From assembly GCF_029227915.1 (NCBI RefSeq), contig NC_079878.1:18664001-18728000 (forward strand): a stretch of 64,000 bases of DNA, read 5' to 3'. The position numbers were made by a program, and so were the translations under genes. A model generated the notes under the pieces. That model did not search any database, was not told where the DNA came from, and saw only the letters and a list, made by a program, of their open reading frames with translations. Source of the stretch: Hydractinia symbiolongicarpus. Taxonomy: Eukaryota > Cnidaria > Hydrozoa > Anthoathecata > Hydractiniidae. This document shows positions 23,668 to 34,400 of this stretch, piece by piece (positions within the stretch are counted from its first letter, which is position 1; each line of letters begins with the position of its first letter).

Positions 23668-24300
23668 TTCTGTAATGTATCGGTTGTCTTTTGATATGTT
23701 CTCCCTCGCCCAAATGGGCTGGGTGTTGGTGTAGTGTAGTCTACTAGCAACCTCGGCAAGCGACGAAGCATCTCCATTTTATCTATATTTAATTGGCACT
23801 TTGTGATCGATATGCCACTTACAATAATTGTCCCAGGTCATCCCCTCAGGAAACTGAGCTTCGATATGGGCCCGCAGCGTAGCGATATCGCAACCTAGGT
23901 ACTCCTGAGAACTAAGCTCCTTGTTTCCCTGTAAAGCCTCGCGGGCTCGGCATCATACAACGGAAGCGAGATGTCTAGGAGGTTTGCAAAATGGGCATAT
24001 TACTCTATGTTTTTTTTATGTTCGCTGCAGATACCACTACCCCAGCAGTCCTTGCAGGTGGATCTCACCCTTTGATGGAGGCAAATACCACCACCCTCAC
24101 ATTCTTTACACTACGATCTTCGTCTACCATGTTTGCTGCAGATCTGACTCCCCCTGCAGTCTTTACACGTTGGCTCGCTGCATATTTCTACACCTCTGCA
24201 ATCCCTGCAGCATGTCCTCCGCCTTTGATGCGGGCACTTTGTGCGCTCCTTTTACGCCTTGTTAACATCGAGGCATTTGATGCACATTTTTGTCTGTTAA
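23668..24300 (-). pseudogene. Cys-rich zinc-repeat plus HNH endonuclease, broken
   Basis: The N-terminal part has repeated cysteine/histidine units of the form CxxC-x(n)-G-x-x-IC-x-x-H (CKDCRGSQICSKHGRRRS, CKDCWGSGICSEH). After a frame change comes a phage/NCLDV-type HNH nuclease: YLGCDIATLRAHIEAQF, MTWDNYCKWHIDHKVPI, then LHYTNTQPIWARENISKDNR and a TAA at about 23669. The HIDH and the N of LHYTNTQP fit the metal and active-site residues of that fold. It is disabled by a TAA and a TAG in the Cys-rich part, a frameshift between the parts and a TAG/TAA after VPIKYR. A small DNA endonuclease role is known for the family; nothing shows activity here. Confidence 0.72.
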
Positions 24301-24373
24301 CCATTCCCCTTGATCCTAAAATTGTCCATAGATAAAAAATGTTTACATATTTAGTAGCCATATCTTCAGATAG

Positions 24374-24408
24374 ATTTTTTGTATGGAAAAATATTCCATA
24401 CAAAAAAT
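24374..24408. terminator. Perfect 15-bp hairpin after the ATPase gene
   Basis: ATTTTTTGTATGGAA, a 5-base loop (AAATA), then TTCCATACAAAAAAT. It falls between the end of the ATPase reading frame (about 24430) and the start of the Cys-rich/HNH gene (about 24300), the same relative position as the hairpin at 23612. Confidence 0.65.
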
Positions 24409-24429
24409 TTTAGGTGGTCACTCGAGAAT

Positions 24430-24990
24430 TTTCCAAGTCCTAGGGTGCTCCAATCTTACATACGGGCACGCATGTTTCGATTTTTTCAACCCAACCCTGA
24501 TCTCGCCTCAATCGGAAATAAAATTGGTTTCCTCGTCTATCATTCTCATGTGCAATCTTTCGTTTGGATACCACAAAATCAGGTTTTTTTTCTGTCTCCT
24601 CAAATTTTTAGGCAAGGCAGTGTACGACTGCGTGAGTAGCCACAAACTACGCTTTCTATGTCTACCTGAGACCGCCCATTCAAGCAAAGGCTGACGTTTT
24701 TTATCGAGAGATTTGTCAGCTATACAGTCATCCGCGATGAACAACATCTCTTCACCTGCAGTAACGACAATTTTTGGATCAATTCAAACAGTTGATTTTT
24801 GTGGTTCATTAGGAACACGTAATCGTCCTTCCAGAGCGAGGCCCTCTCAAGGTATGTCTTATTGTACTGAATGGTAGGACATAGCATGACTATGTTGTAA
24901 AAATGCCTTCTATATTCATTTTCAAGCAGATCCAGAATACGCTGAGTTTTCCCGCAGCTTGTCAGGATCCTTCCCAACGTCTAGCATCAT
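24430..24990 (-). pseudogene. Polinton/NCLDV-type packaging ATPase, frameshifted
   Basis: A Walker A-like loop (GRILTSCGKTQRI) is followed by NIVMLCPTIQYNKTYLERAS. After a frameshift near 24765 come Walker B (EMLFIADDCIAD), SGRHRKRSLWLLTQSY with the conserved glutamine of the HerA/FtsK group, and after another shift near 24510 a C-terminal KKSKHACPYVRLEHPR. This order and spacing fit the A32-like ATPases that pump DNA into capsids of Polinton-like and large DNA viruses. The loop GxxxxCGKT has L/T where glycines are usual, consistent with decay. It is the best evidence that segment 1 comes from a virus-like DNA transposon rather than a plasmid. Confidence 0.75.
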
Positions 24991-25013
24991 TTTATTGATA
25001 GCACCATTTTTCA

Positions 25014-25364
25014 TTATGGACCTTTGGGTACGTTGCGGCGCAGGCAGAACAAATACAGAAAGACACCTGACGGTTGGGGCAGAACTTGGTCTTTCGAGTC
25101 TTGTATTCGCGGGGATAGGGGGTCAAACACTAGCTCACCATCCAGGCAGCGCAGGGCCCTACGATACCTCTTAACAAGCCGCGCTTTTTCCTGGCTGAAG
25201 GGGCAAGGCTCAGGATTAAAGAAGGGTGCCCTGATAGGTGTTTTCAACAGCTCGGCGTACCGAGGTACGATATCATGGGAAAATATGGTATAGAGACGCA
25301 AGTACTTTTCATCTTGCTGGGTACCTTTAATTTCTCCATCGATTCTGATGGGGTCTAGATCCAT
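25014..25364 (-). CDS. Unrecognised ORF upstream of the ATPase
   Basis: An open frame of 116 codons starting MDLDPIRIDGEIKGTQQDEK with normal composition, ending where the ATPase region begins on the same strand. I do not recognise the family. By position it may be another gene of the Polinton-like element. To its left (plus-strand right) are about 60 bases of other sequence before satellite starts. Confidence 0.4.
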   Translation of the reverse strand: MDLDPIRIDGEIKGTQQDEKYLRLYTIFSHDIVPRYAELLKTPIRAPFFNPEPCPFSQEKARLVKRYRRALRCLDGELVFDPLSPRIQDSKDQVLPQPSGVFLYLFCLRRNVPKGP

Positions 25365-25429
25365 TTATTTCTTCTGGTGGCGGGAATCCACCCACGTTTT
25401 ACCGACATTTCACGGCTAGCTGTCCTTGC

Positions 25430-28400
25430 AGAAAAATATGGCATTGCGTGGCCTAAAAAAGGCCTTACACGTCAAACGCGTGATTCCACAAGCCGAGACG
25501 GGTGGGGATAGGTCTAGTTCTTCCATTCGCAATGGACTACGACGCCTCAAATCGTTTTCCAGTTTGCATTGGCAATAGAACACCATCAACTACTTGCACA
25601 GTTTTCTAAATGTTGTAATACGGCCTTTTCCAGGCTAAGAGGGGCATTACACGTAAATCACGTGCTTCCACAAGCATAGACGGCTACGGGTCGGTCTAGT
25701 CCTTCCACTCTCAATGGACTACGACGCCTCTAGTCCTTTTCCAATCCGCAATGGCCATATAGCACCGTCAACTACGAGCGCAGTCTTCTAAAAGTTGTAA
25801 TGCGTCCTTTTGCAGCCTAATAAGTGCTTTTCACGTAACTCACGTCCTTCCACGAGGGTAGACATGTGAGGATTGTTGTAGTCCTTCCCCTCTCAACGGA
25901 CTATAACGACTCAAGTCGTTCTTTACTCCGCAATAGCAATAGAACAACGTCAACTACATGCACAGTCTTCTAATGTTGTAATAAGGCCTTTTGTAGCAAA
26001 ATATGGGCCTCACACGTCAATCACGTGCTTCCACGACCGTATACATGACAGGATCGATCTAGTCATTCCACTCTCAACGGACCACGACACTTCAAGTCGT
26101 TTTCCAATCCGCAATGGCCATAGAACTCCGTCAACTGCGCGCACAGTCCTCTAAATGTTGAAATAGGGCCTTTTGCAGTCTAATAAGGGCCTTACACGTA
26201 AATCACGTGCTTCTACAAGCATAGACGGCTAGGGGTGGGTCTAGTCCTTCCACTCTCAATGGACTACGACGCCTCTAGTCCTTTTCCAATCCGCAATGGC
26301 CATATAACCACCGTCAGCTACGTGCACAGTCTTCTAAAGATTGCAATACGGCCTTGTGCAGCTTAATAAGGGCCTTTCCCGTAACTCACGTCCTTCCACG
26401 AGGGTAGACATGTGAGGATCGTCTAATTCATCCACTTTCAACGGACTACGACGCCTCATGTCGTTTTCATTCCGCAAGGGCGAGAGAACACCTTCAACTA
26501 CATGCACAGTTCCATTAAGGCCTTTTGCAGCCTAACAAGGGTCTTACACGTAAATCACGTTCTTCCACGAGCTTAGACTGGTGGGAATTTGTCTAGTCCT
26601 TTCACTCTCAATAGACTACGACGCGTCAAGTCGTTTTCCATTTCGCAATGGCCATAGAACACCGTCAACTACGCGCGCAGTCTTCTAAAAGTTGTAATGC
26701 GGCTTTTTGCAGCCTAATAAGTGCTTTTTCCTTAAATCACATCCTTCCACGAGCGTAGACATGTGAGCATTAGTGTAGTCCTTCCCCTCTCAACGGATTA
26801 TAACGACTCAAGTCGTTCTTTACTCCGCAATAACAATAGAAAAACGTCAACTACATGCACAGTCTTTTAAATGTTGTAATGCGGCCTTTTGTAGCAAAAT
26901 ATGGGCCTTACACGTCAATAGCGTGCTTCCACGAGCCTAGACAGGTGGGGACTGGTCTAGTCTTTCCACTCTCAACGGACCACGACGCCTCCAGTCATTC
27001 TCCAATCTGCAATGGTCATAGCACACCGTCAACTACGTGCAAAGTCTTCTTCTAAATGATGTAATACTGCCTTTTGCTGCCTAGTAAGGGCCTTACACGT
27101 AAATAACGTTCTTCTACGAACTTAGACTGTTGGGGGATCGGTCTAGTCCTTCCACTCTCAATAGACTACGACGCCTCAAGTCTTTTTCCAATCCGCAATG
27201 GCCATAGAACACCGTCAATTAAGTGCACAGTCCTCTAAATATTGCAACACGGTCTTTTGCAGCTTAATTAAGGGCTTTTCCCATAAAGCACGTTCTTCCA
27301 AGAGCGTAGACATGTGAGGATCGGTGTAGTCCTTTCACTCCCAATGGACTACAACGCCTCAAGTTGTGTTCTGCCAACTACGCGCACAACCTTTTTCTAA
27401 ATGTTGTAATACGGCCTTTTGCAGCCTAATATTGGCCTTACACGCCAAATGCGTGATTCCACAAGCCGAGACGGGGATAGGTCTAGTTCTTCCATTCTCA
27501 ATGGACTACGACGCCTCAAATCGTTTTCCAGTCTGTATTGGCAATAGAACACCATCAACTACGTGCACAGTCTTCTAAATGATGTAATACGGCCTTTTGC
27601 AGTCTAATAAGGGCTTTACACGTAAATCGCGTGCTTCCACGACCGTATACATGACAGGATCGATCTAGTCATTCCACTCTTAACGGACCACGACGCTTCA
27701 AGTCGTTTTCCAATCCGCAATGGCCATAGAACTCCGTAAACTGCGCGCACAGTCCTCTAAATGCTGAAATAAGGCCTTTTGCAGTCTAATAAGGGCCTTA
27801 CACGTAAATCACGTGCTTCTACAAGCATAGACGGCTAGGGGTGGGTCTAGTCCTTCCACTCTCAATGGACTACGACGCCTCTAGTCCTTTTCCAATCCGC
27901 AATGGCCATATAACCACCGTCAGCTACGTGCACAGTCTTCTGAAGATTGCAATACGGCCTTTTTCAGCGTAGTAAGGGCTGTTCTCGTAAATCACGTCCT
28001 TCCACGATGGTAGACATGTCAGGATTGGTCTAGTTTTTCAACTCTCAATGAAGCACGACATCTCAAGTCGTTTTCCAATTCGCAATGGCCATCGAACACC
28101 GTTAACTACGTGCACAAGCTTATAAAGATTGCATCACGGCCTTGTGCATCCTCATAAGGGCTTTTCCCGTAAATCACGTCCTTCCACGAGCGTAGACATG
28201 CGAGGATTGGTCTAGTCCTTCCCCTCTCAACGGACTACGACGCCATAAGTCGTTCTTTATTCCGCAATGGCAATAGAACACCGTCAACTATGTGCACAGT
28301 CTTTTAAATGTTGTAATACGGTCTTTTGAAGTCTAATAAGGGCATTACACGTAAATCACGTCTTTCCACGATCCCACACTGGTGGGGATCGGTCTAGTCC

Positions 28401-28496
28401 TTCCAATCTCAATGGACTACGACGCCTCAAGTCGTTCTCCAATCCGCAATGGCCGTAGAACACCGTCAACTACGTGCACAGTCTTCTGAAGCTTTT
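25430..28496 (-). repeat. ~190-bp satellite array 2 (inverted)
   Basis: About 16 monomers in the minus orientation. Its right end joins polymerase sequence at TTCTGAAGC, the inverse of the junction at 31487. Monomers near 27900-28490 mirror those at 31490-32050 base for base over long runs; farther left there is an extra block of several monomers (about 27190-27890) not in the mirror arm. Confidence 0.95.
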
Positions 28497-29013
28497 TGGA
28501 CCTCGTTGCAAGCTTTGCAACGGGTTTTGAAACATCGATCTTCACACTTGTGTGTACACGGCTCGCCTGGAGCATAGAGTTCTAGCTCAGGGTTCAATCG
28601 CAAAGACTTGTTTAACACTTATCGCATCGACACGCCTGGAATACTTACCGCATCCTTCAGAATGTCAATTACATCATCATAATACTGCAGTTTCGTCTTG
28701 TTCACAGCTTCGATGAAAGGTATAACATCGGCGAGGTTGTACTCGCGTAACCAATCCATCATAGTGACACAGCCGCGCTTATAAAACTCTTCGCGAAATG
28801 TTTGATACTCTTCGTGTGTTAGCGTGTTTTTACCGCTAAGATGACTGTAAAAGTCCTGGTGCTTGACAGGGCCAACATGATTCAACTTGTCATAGCTGTC
28901 AAGCCATTCATATGGGAACACGAGCTTTTCAAATCTACATTCAAGAGACCAACTGTCATAACTCATGCCTGGCGCGAGGAAGTTCTTGATATCGAGAAAT
29001 TCAAACCTTGGGG
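28497..29013 (-). pseudogene. Inverted fragment of Polinton-like DNA polymerase B
   Basis: It reads from LDIKNFLAPG through the Exo III region (REYNLADVIPF) to DILKDAVSIPGVSM, a stop and a Cys-rich stretch. This is the same protein part as plus-strand 30989-31486, to which it is an inverted copy. It carries indels of its own: it lacks TGCAAG but retains a 32-35 base block that the plus copy lost. Its inner edge (29013) joins unrelated plus-strand sequence. Confidence 0.85.
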
Positions 29014-29097
29014 TCGAGCGATTTCAGCGCAATCGGATAGGGGATTTCCCTTACTCGATGACATTTTTTATTTGAGCCCTACTTATAAATATAACAG

Positions 29098-29505
29098 TAT
29101 GAGTTGGTTCAGAAATGCGATAAGCAGATTATATAACACCATATCAGCCCCAGTAGCAGCAACCCGCGACGCTCTTGCTGATCTATTGAGGAATGTGCGG
29201 GATACTTTTTATTATAACAAGGCCAAGGAGCAAATTTTACCAACACTTCATGATGTTGTTCAACACGAGGCGGAGATGATAGAAGATGGCAATCGAATGA
29301 AGACATGGCGGGTCAATAAGAATCTAAACCAACCACTGAGAGATGTTATTATGGAAAGAATCACGCCCCATATCGATATGAGAGTTACAGCTTCAACTGT
29401 GACATTCACAAAGGTGGTGGTGATGTATCAGGTTACCACAAATCGAAGAGCTCTGGGTCACTATCGAGCATTGCGGAAATCGAAACCTTCATAGAGCAAT
29501 GTGAG
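29098..29505 (+). CDS. ORF upstream of polymerase copy 2
   Basis: Starts MSWFRNAISRLYNTISAPVA and continues through LRNVRDTFYYNKAKEQILPT. A frame change near 29330 brings the reading into line with the polymerase ORF at 29506. It is amphipathic and helix-rich at the start. It is probably the N-terminal part or upstream neighbour of the polymerase ORF; no recognised domain. Confidence 0.4.
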
Positions 29506-31486
29506 ATGAAGCGCTTAGATCTGGAGGATGCTGAGTTTTGGACCAAGACGTACCTACCACCTGATAGAACAATCGAGACCCCCGGCGCGTACGAGGGTAA
29601 AATTGTCTTTAAGCACGTGCAGATCAAGATCATCTCATCGAGAGAGCCGTTACTTGGATGTGGGTCTTTACCTGATTGGCTACGAAAGAAGAGATGCATT
29701 TACGGCTTTGGCAAAGACGATGAAAGAACCGACAATTTGTGTTTCTGGAGATGTCTAGCGGTGCACTATCGGGGAGAGCGAAAGCAGCGTGAAAAATACA
29801 TCACGCAAGAATCCCTCGCCCGTGCTCGAGAGTACTACGGGGACCTCAATCTAAAGCGCGAAGATGTGCGCCGTACAAAGCTGGTAAGATTTGGAGGGTA
29901 TTGCCAAACGATTCAAGATTAACATCAGAGTATTTGAACCAAAGGTAAGCTCTGAAAAGGCACCATGGCGGCTCGTATACGGGCAGAACCAATACAATAA
30001 GGGGTTAGACATGATTAATATTGGTATGTTGGCTGGCCACTGCTTCTTCATCAAAAAGATGGATGTTTTGACTCAACACTGGGAATGCGAGGCCTGCAAT
30101 CAACGGTTCACGCGAAGCAACACCCTTACACGACATAAACAGGACGAACGCGAAGGTGTTAGGACCACGAAAATTTGCAGGGGCGGGAAAGTCAAGCGCA
30201 TGCCAAGCAAGTCTGAGAAAGTCTTTTACGATGAGGGCTTCAGCTATGCGGCATGTCAATGGTTAGAGGCGATGGATGAGGACATGGAGGAGTGCTGCGT
30301 GATGATCTAAAACGTGAAGTAAGTAGAATTGACGTGTATGAGCCAATCTTGAAGACTATCTACGAATACAACGGTTGTAAGTGGCATCTATTAGGTTGGC
30401 AGGGACACTGCTAATCTAATAGATCCAATGCGGACAAGAATCTGTACAAGGCGACTAAGGGGAAGGAAGATTTCATAGTTGGATCAGGGTATAATCTTGT
30501 CACAGCATGGGATTGTGAGAAACCACCAAAATTCAAGAAGTGCTTCACGAAAAAGTTTCGACCCCACCCCCACTACATCGTGTTTGACTTTGAGGCCCTC
30601 CTACCACCATTAAATCAGCGGACCTAACATATCTCTCTGAGCGCATCCCAGTAGGTGTCGCGGTTCATGACAATTTCAATGAAAATCCAACATTCATCGA
30701 GCATCAAGGTATTGGTTAAACAGTTCGTGGAGAAGCTGGAAAAAAGGCAAGCCCTAATCGTTGAAGAAGTGGAGAGAGTGTACCCAAGACCCGACGATTT
30801 TGACATGCTCCCATGTAGATATCAAGACGCTTGGAACGAGTGGGTGAACCAAGTTGCGGTGATCGGGTTTAACAGCGGTAAGTATGACATCAACATGATC
30901 AAGTGGTATTTTGTCGAGCAAATTGCGGAGAATGAGGAAAAGATCAAAGTAGCCAAGAAAGATAATGACTACATGTTCCTCACAACCCCAAGGTTTGAAT
31001 TTCTCGATATCAAGAACTTCCTCGCGCCAGGCATGAGTTATGACAGTTGGTGCAAGTCTCTTGAATGTAGATTTGAAAAGCTCGTGTTTGAATCATGTTG
31101 GCCCTGTCAAGCACGAGGACTTTTACAGTAATCTTAGCGGTAAAAACACGCTAACACACGAAGAGTATCAAACATTCCGCGAAGAGTTTTATAAGCGCGG
31201 CTGTGTCACTATGATGGATTGGTTACGCGAGTACAACCTCGCCGATGTTATACCTTTCATCGAAGCTGTGAACAAGACGAAACTGCAGTATTATGATGAT
31301 GTAATTGACATTCTGAAGGATGCGGTAAGTATTCCAGGCGTGTCGATGCGATAAGTGTTAAACAAGTCTTTGCGATTGAACCCTGAGCTAGAACTCTATG
31401 CTCCAGGCGAGCCGTGTACACACAAGTGTGAAGATCGATGTTTCAAAACCCGTTGCAAAGCTTGCAACGAGGTCCAAAAAGCTTCA
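29506..31486 (+). pseudogene. Type B DNA polymerase, exonuclease half only (copy 2)
   Basis: The order is an N-terminal region (LEDAEFWTKTYLPP), a CFWRCLAVHYRGE motif suggestive of a papain/OTU-like fold, a zinc finger (CEACNQRFTRSNTLTRH), then the 3'-5' exonuclease: Exo I VFDFEAL near 30586, Exo II VIGFNSGKYDINMI near 30862, Exo III YNLAD near 31228. It ends with DILKDAVSIPGVSM, a TAA, and a Cys-rich start of the next domain. There the satellite begins, so the palm and thumb with the polymerase aspartates are absent. Frameshifts lie near 29890, 30310 and 30640, and a 32-35 base deletion near 31090. Exonuclease sequence is well preserved in pieces but not translatable as one protein. Confidence 0.85.
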
Positions 31487-34400
31487 GAAGACTGTGCACG
31501 TAGTTGACGGTGTTCTACGGCCATTGCGGATTGGAGAACGACTTGAGGCTTCGTAGTCCATTGAGATTGGAAGGACTACACCGATCCCCACCAGTGTGGG
31601 ATCGTGGAAAGACGTGATTTACGTGTAATGCCCTTATTAGACTTCAAAAGACCGTATTACAACATTTAAAAGACTGTGCACATAGTTGACGGTGTTCTAT
31701 TGCCATTGCGGAATAAAGAACGACTTAAGGCGTCGTAGTCCGTTGAGAGGGGAAGGACTAGACCGATCTTCGCATGTCTACGCTCGTGGAAGGACGTGAT
31801 TTACGGGAAAAGCCCTTATGAGGATGCACAAGGCCGTGATGCAATCTTTATAAGCTTGTGCACGTAGTTAACGGTGTTCTATGGCCATTGTGAATTGGAA
31901 AACGACTTGAGATGTCGTGCTTCATTGAGAGTTGAGAAACTAGACCAATCCTGACATGTCTACCATCGTGGAAGGACGTGATTTACGGGAACAGCCCTTA
32001 CTACGCTGAAAAAGGCCGTATTGCAATCTTCAGAAGACTGTGCACGTAGTTGAGGGTGTTCTATGGCCATTGCAGAATGGAAAACGACTTGAGGCGTCGT
32101 AATCTATTGAGAGTGGAAGAACTAGACCGATCCCCAACAGTCTAAGCTCGTGGGAGAACGTTATTAACGTGTAAGGCCCTTACTAGGCAGCAAAAGGCAG
32201 TATTACAACATTTAGAAGAAGACTTTGCACGTAGTTGACGGTGTTCTATGGCCATTGCGGATTGGAGAATGACTGGAGGCGTCGTGGTCCGTTGAGAGTG
32301 GAAAGACTAGACCAATCCCCACCTGTCTAGGCTCTGTTCTATGGGCATTGCGGATTGGAAAACGACTTGAGGCGTCGTAGTCCATTGAGAGTGGTAAGGC
32401 TAGACCAATCCCCACCAGTCTAAGCTCGTGGAAGCACGCGATTGACGTGTAAGGCCCATATTAGGCTACAAAAGGCCGTATTACAACATTTAGAAGACTG
32501 TGCAAGTAGTTGACGTTGTGCTATTGCTATTGCGGAATAAAGAACGACTTGAGGCGTTGTAGTCCGCAGAGAGGAAAGGACTAGACCGATCCTCACATGT
32601 CTACGCTCGTTGAAAGACGTGATTTACGGGAAAAGCCTTCATTAGGCTGCAAAAGGCCGTAATGCAATCTTTATAAGTTTTTGCCATAGTTAACGGTGTT
32701 CTATGGCCATTGTAAATTGGAAAACGACTTGACGCGTCGTATCCCGTTGAGAGTGGGAAGAGTAGACCGATCCCCATCTGTCTATGCTCGTGGAAGCACG
32801 TGAGTTACGTAAAAGTCCCTTATTACGCTGCACAAAGCCGTATTGCAATTTTTAGATGACTGTGCACGTAGTTGACGATTTCTATTGCTATTGCGGAAAA
32901 GAAGACGACTTGAAACGCCGTATCCCGTTGAGAGTGGAAATACTAGATCGATCCGCACCTGTCTAGGCTCGTGGAAGAACGTGATTTACTTAGAAGGCCG
33001 TTATTAGGCAGCAGAAGGCCGCATAATAACTTTTAAAAGACTGTGCACGTAGTTGACAGTGTTCTATGGGCATTGCGGATTGGAAAACAACTTAAGGCGT
33101 CGTAGTCCATTGAGAGTGGAAGGACTAGTCCGATCCCCACCAGTGTAAGATCGTGGAAGTACGTGGTTTACGTGTAAGGCCCTTATTAGACCGCGCACGT
33201 AGTTGACGGTGTTCTATTGCCAACGCAAACTGAAAAAGAATTTGAGGCGTCGTAGTCCATTGAGAAAGGAAGAACTAGACCGATTCCCACCCGTCTCGGA
33301 TTGTGGAATCACGCGTTTGACGTGTAAGGCCCCTATTAGGCTGCAAAAGGACCTATTACAACATTTAGACGTCTGTGCGCGTAATTGGCGGAGTTCTATG
33401 GCCATTGCGGATTGGAAAACGACTTCACGCGTCGTAGTCCATTGAGAGTGGAAGGACTACACCGATCCCCACATGTCTACGCTCGTGGAAGGACGTGATT
33501 TACGGGAAAAGCCCTTATTAAGTTGCAAAAGGGTGTGTTGCAATCCTTAGAAGACTGTGCACATAGTTGACGGTGTTCTATTGCCATTGCAAACTGGAAA
33601 ACGACTGGAAGAGACGTAGGCAGTTGAGAATGGAAAGACTAGGCCGATCCTCACATGTCTACGCTCGTGGATGGACGTGATTTACGTGTAAGGCCCTTAT
33701 TAGACTGCAAAAGGCCTTAATACAACATTTAGAAGACTGTACGCGTAGTTGACGAAGTTCTATGGCCATTGTAGACTGAATAACGACTTGAAGCGTCGTA
33801 GTCCATTGATAGTGGAAGGACTACACCGATCCTCACATGTCTGCGCTCGTGGAAGGACGTGATTTACGGGAAAAGCCCTTATTAGGCTGCAAAGGGCCGT
33901 GTTGCAATCTTTAAAAGACTGTGCATGTAGTTGACGGTGTTCTATGGCCATTGCGGATTGGAAAACGACTTGAGGTGTTGTAGTCCATTGAGAGGAAAAA
34001 CTAGTGCAATCCGCAACAGTCTAGGCTCGTGGAAGCACGCGATTGACGTGTAAGGGCCATATTAAGCCGCAAAAGGCTGTATTACAACATTTAAAAAAAG
34101 ACTGTGAGAGTAGTTTGCGGAAAACGACTTGAGGAGTTGTAGTCCATTGAGAGTGGATGAACTACACCGATCCTCTCATGCCTACACTCGTGGAAGGACG
34201 TGATTTACGGGAAAATCCCTTTTTAGGCCGCAAAAGACCGTGCTGCAAACTTTAGAAGACTGTTATCCTAGTTGACGGTGTTTTATGGCCATTGCGGATT
34301 GGAAAACTATTTGAGGCGTCGTAGTCCATTGAGAGTGGAAGGACTAGACCGATCCTCACCCGTGTAGGCTCGTGGAAAGCGTGATTTGCGGGAAAAGCCC

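Larger units (their letters stand above)
28100..32050. repeat. Large imperfect palindrome centred on polymerase copy 2
   Basis: Satellite array 2 plus polymerase fragment (minus) is mirrored by polymerase copy 2 plus satellite array 3 (plus). The arms meet unique sequence at 29013 and 30989. Mirrored satellite extends at least to about 27900 on the left and 32050 on the right, and patchily to about 26930 and 32330 with several monomers gained or lost. Confidence 0.9.

Noticed and set aside
23921-24694. Plus-strand frames over the HNH and ATPase region
   Set aside because: They are antisense shadows; conserved motifs are on the minus strand.
28841-29100. N-terminal part of the 217-codon plus-strand frame starting at 28841
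   Set aside because: Up to about 29013 it is the antisense of the inverted polymerase fragment; only the part from 29098 is plausible coding sequence.
30395-30435. A small insertion with CTATTAG/CTAATAG ends in polymerase copy 2
   Set aside because: Comparison with copy 3 shows most of this stretch aligns as diverged polymerase sequence; no clean insert is defined.
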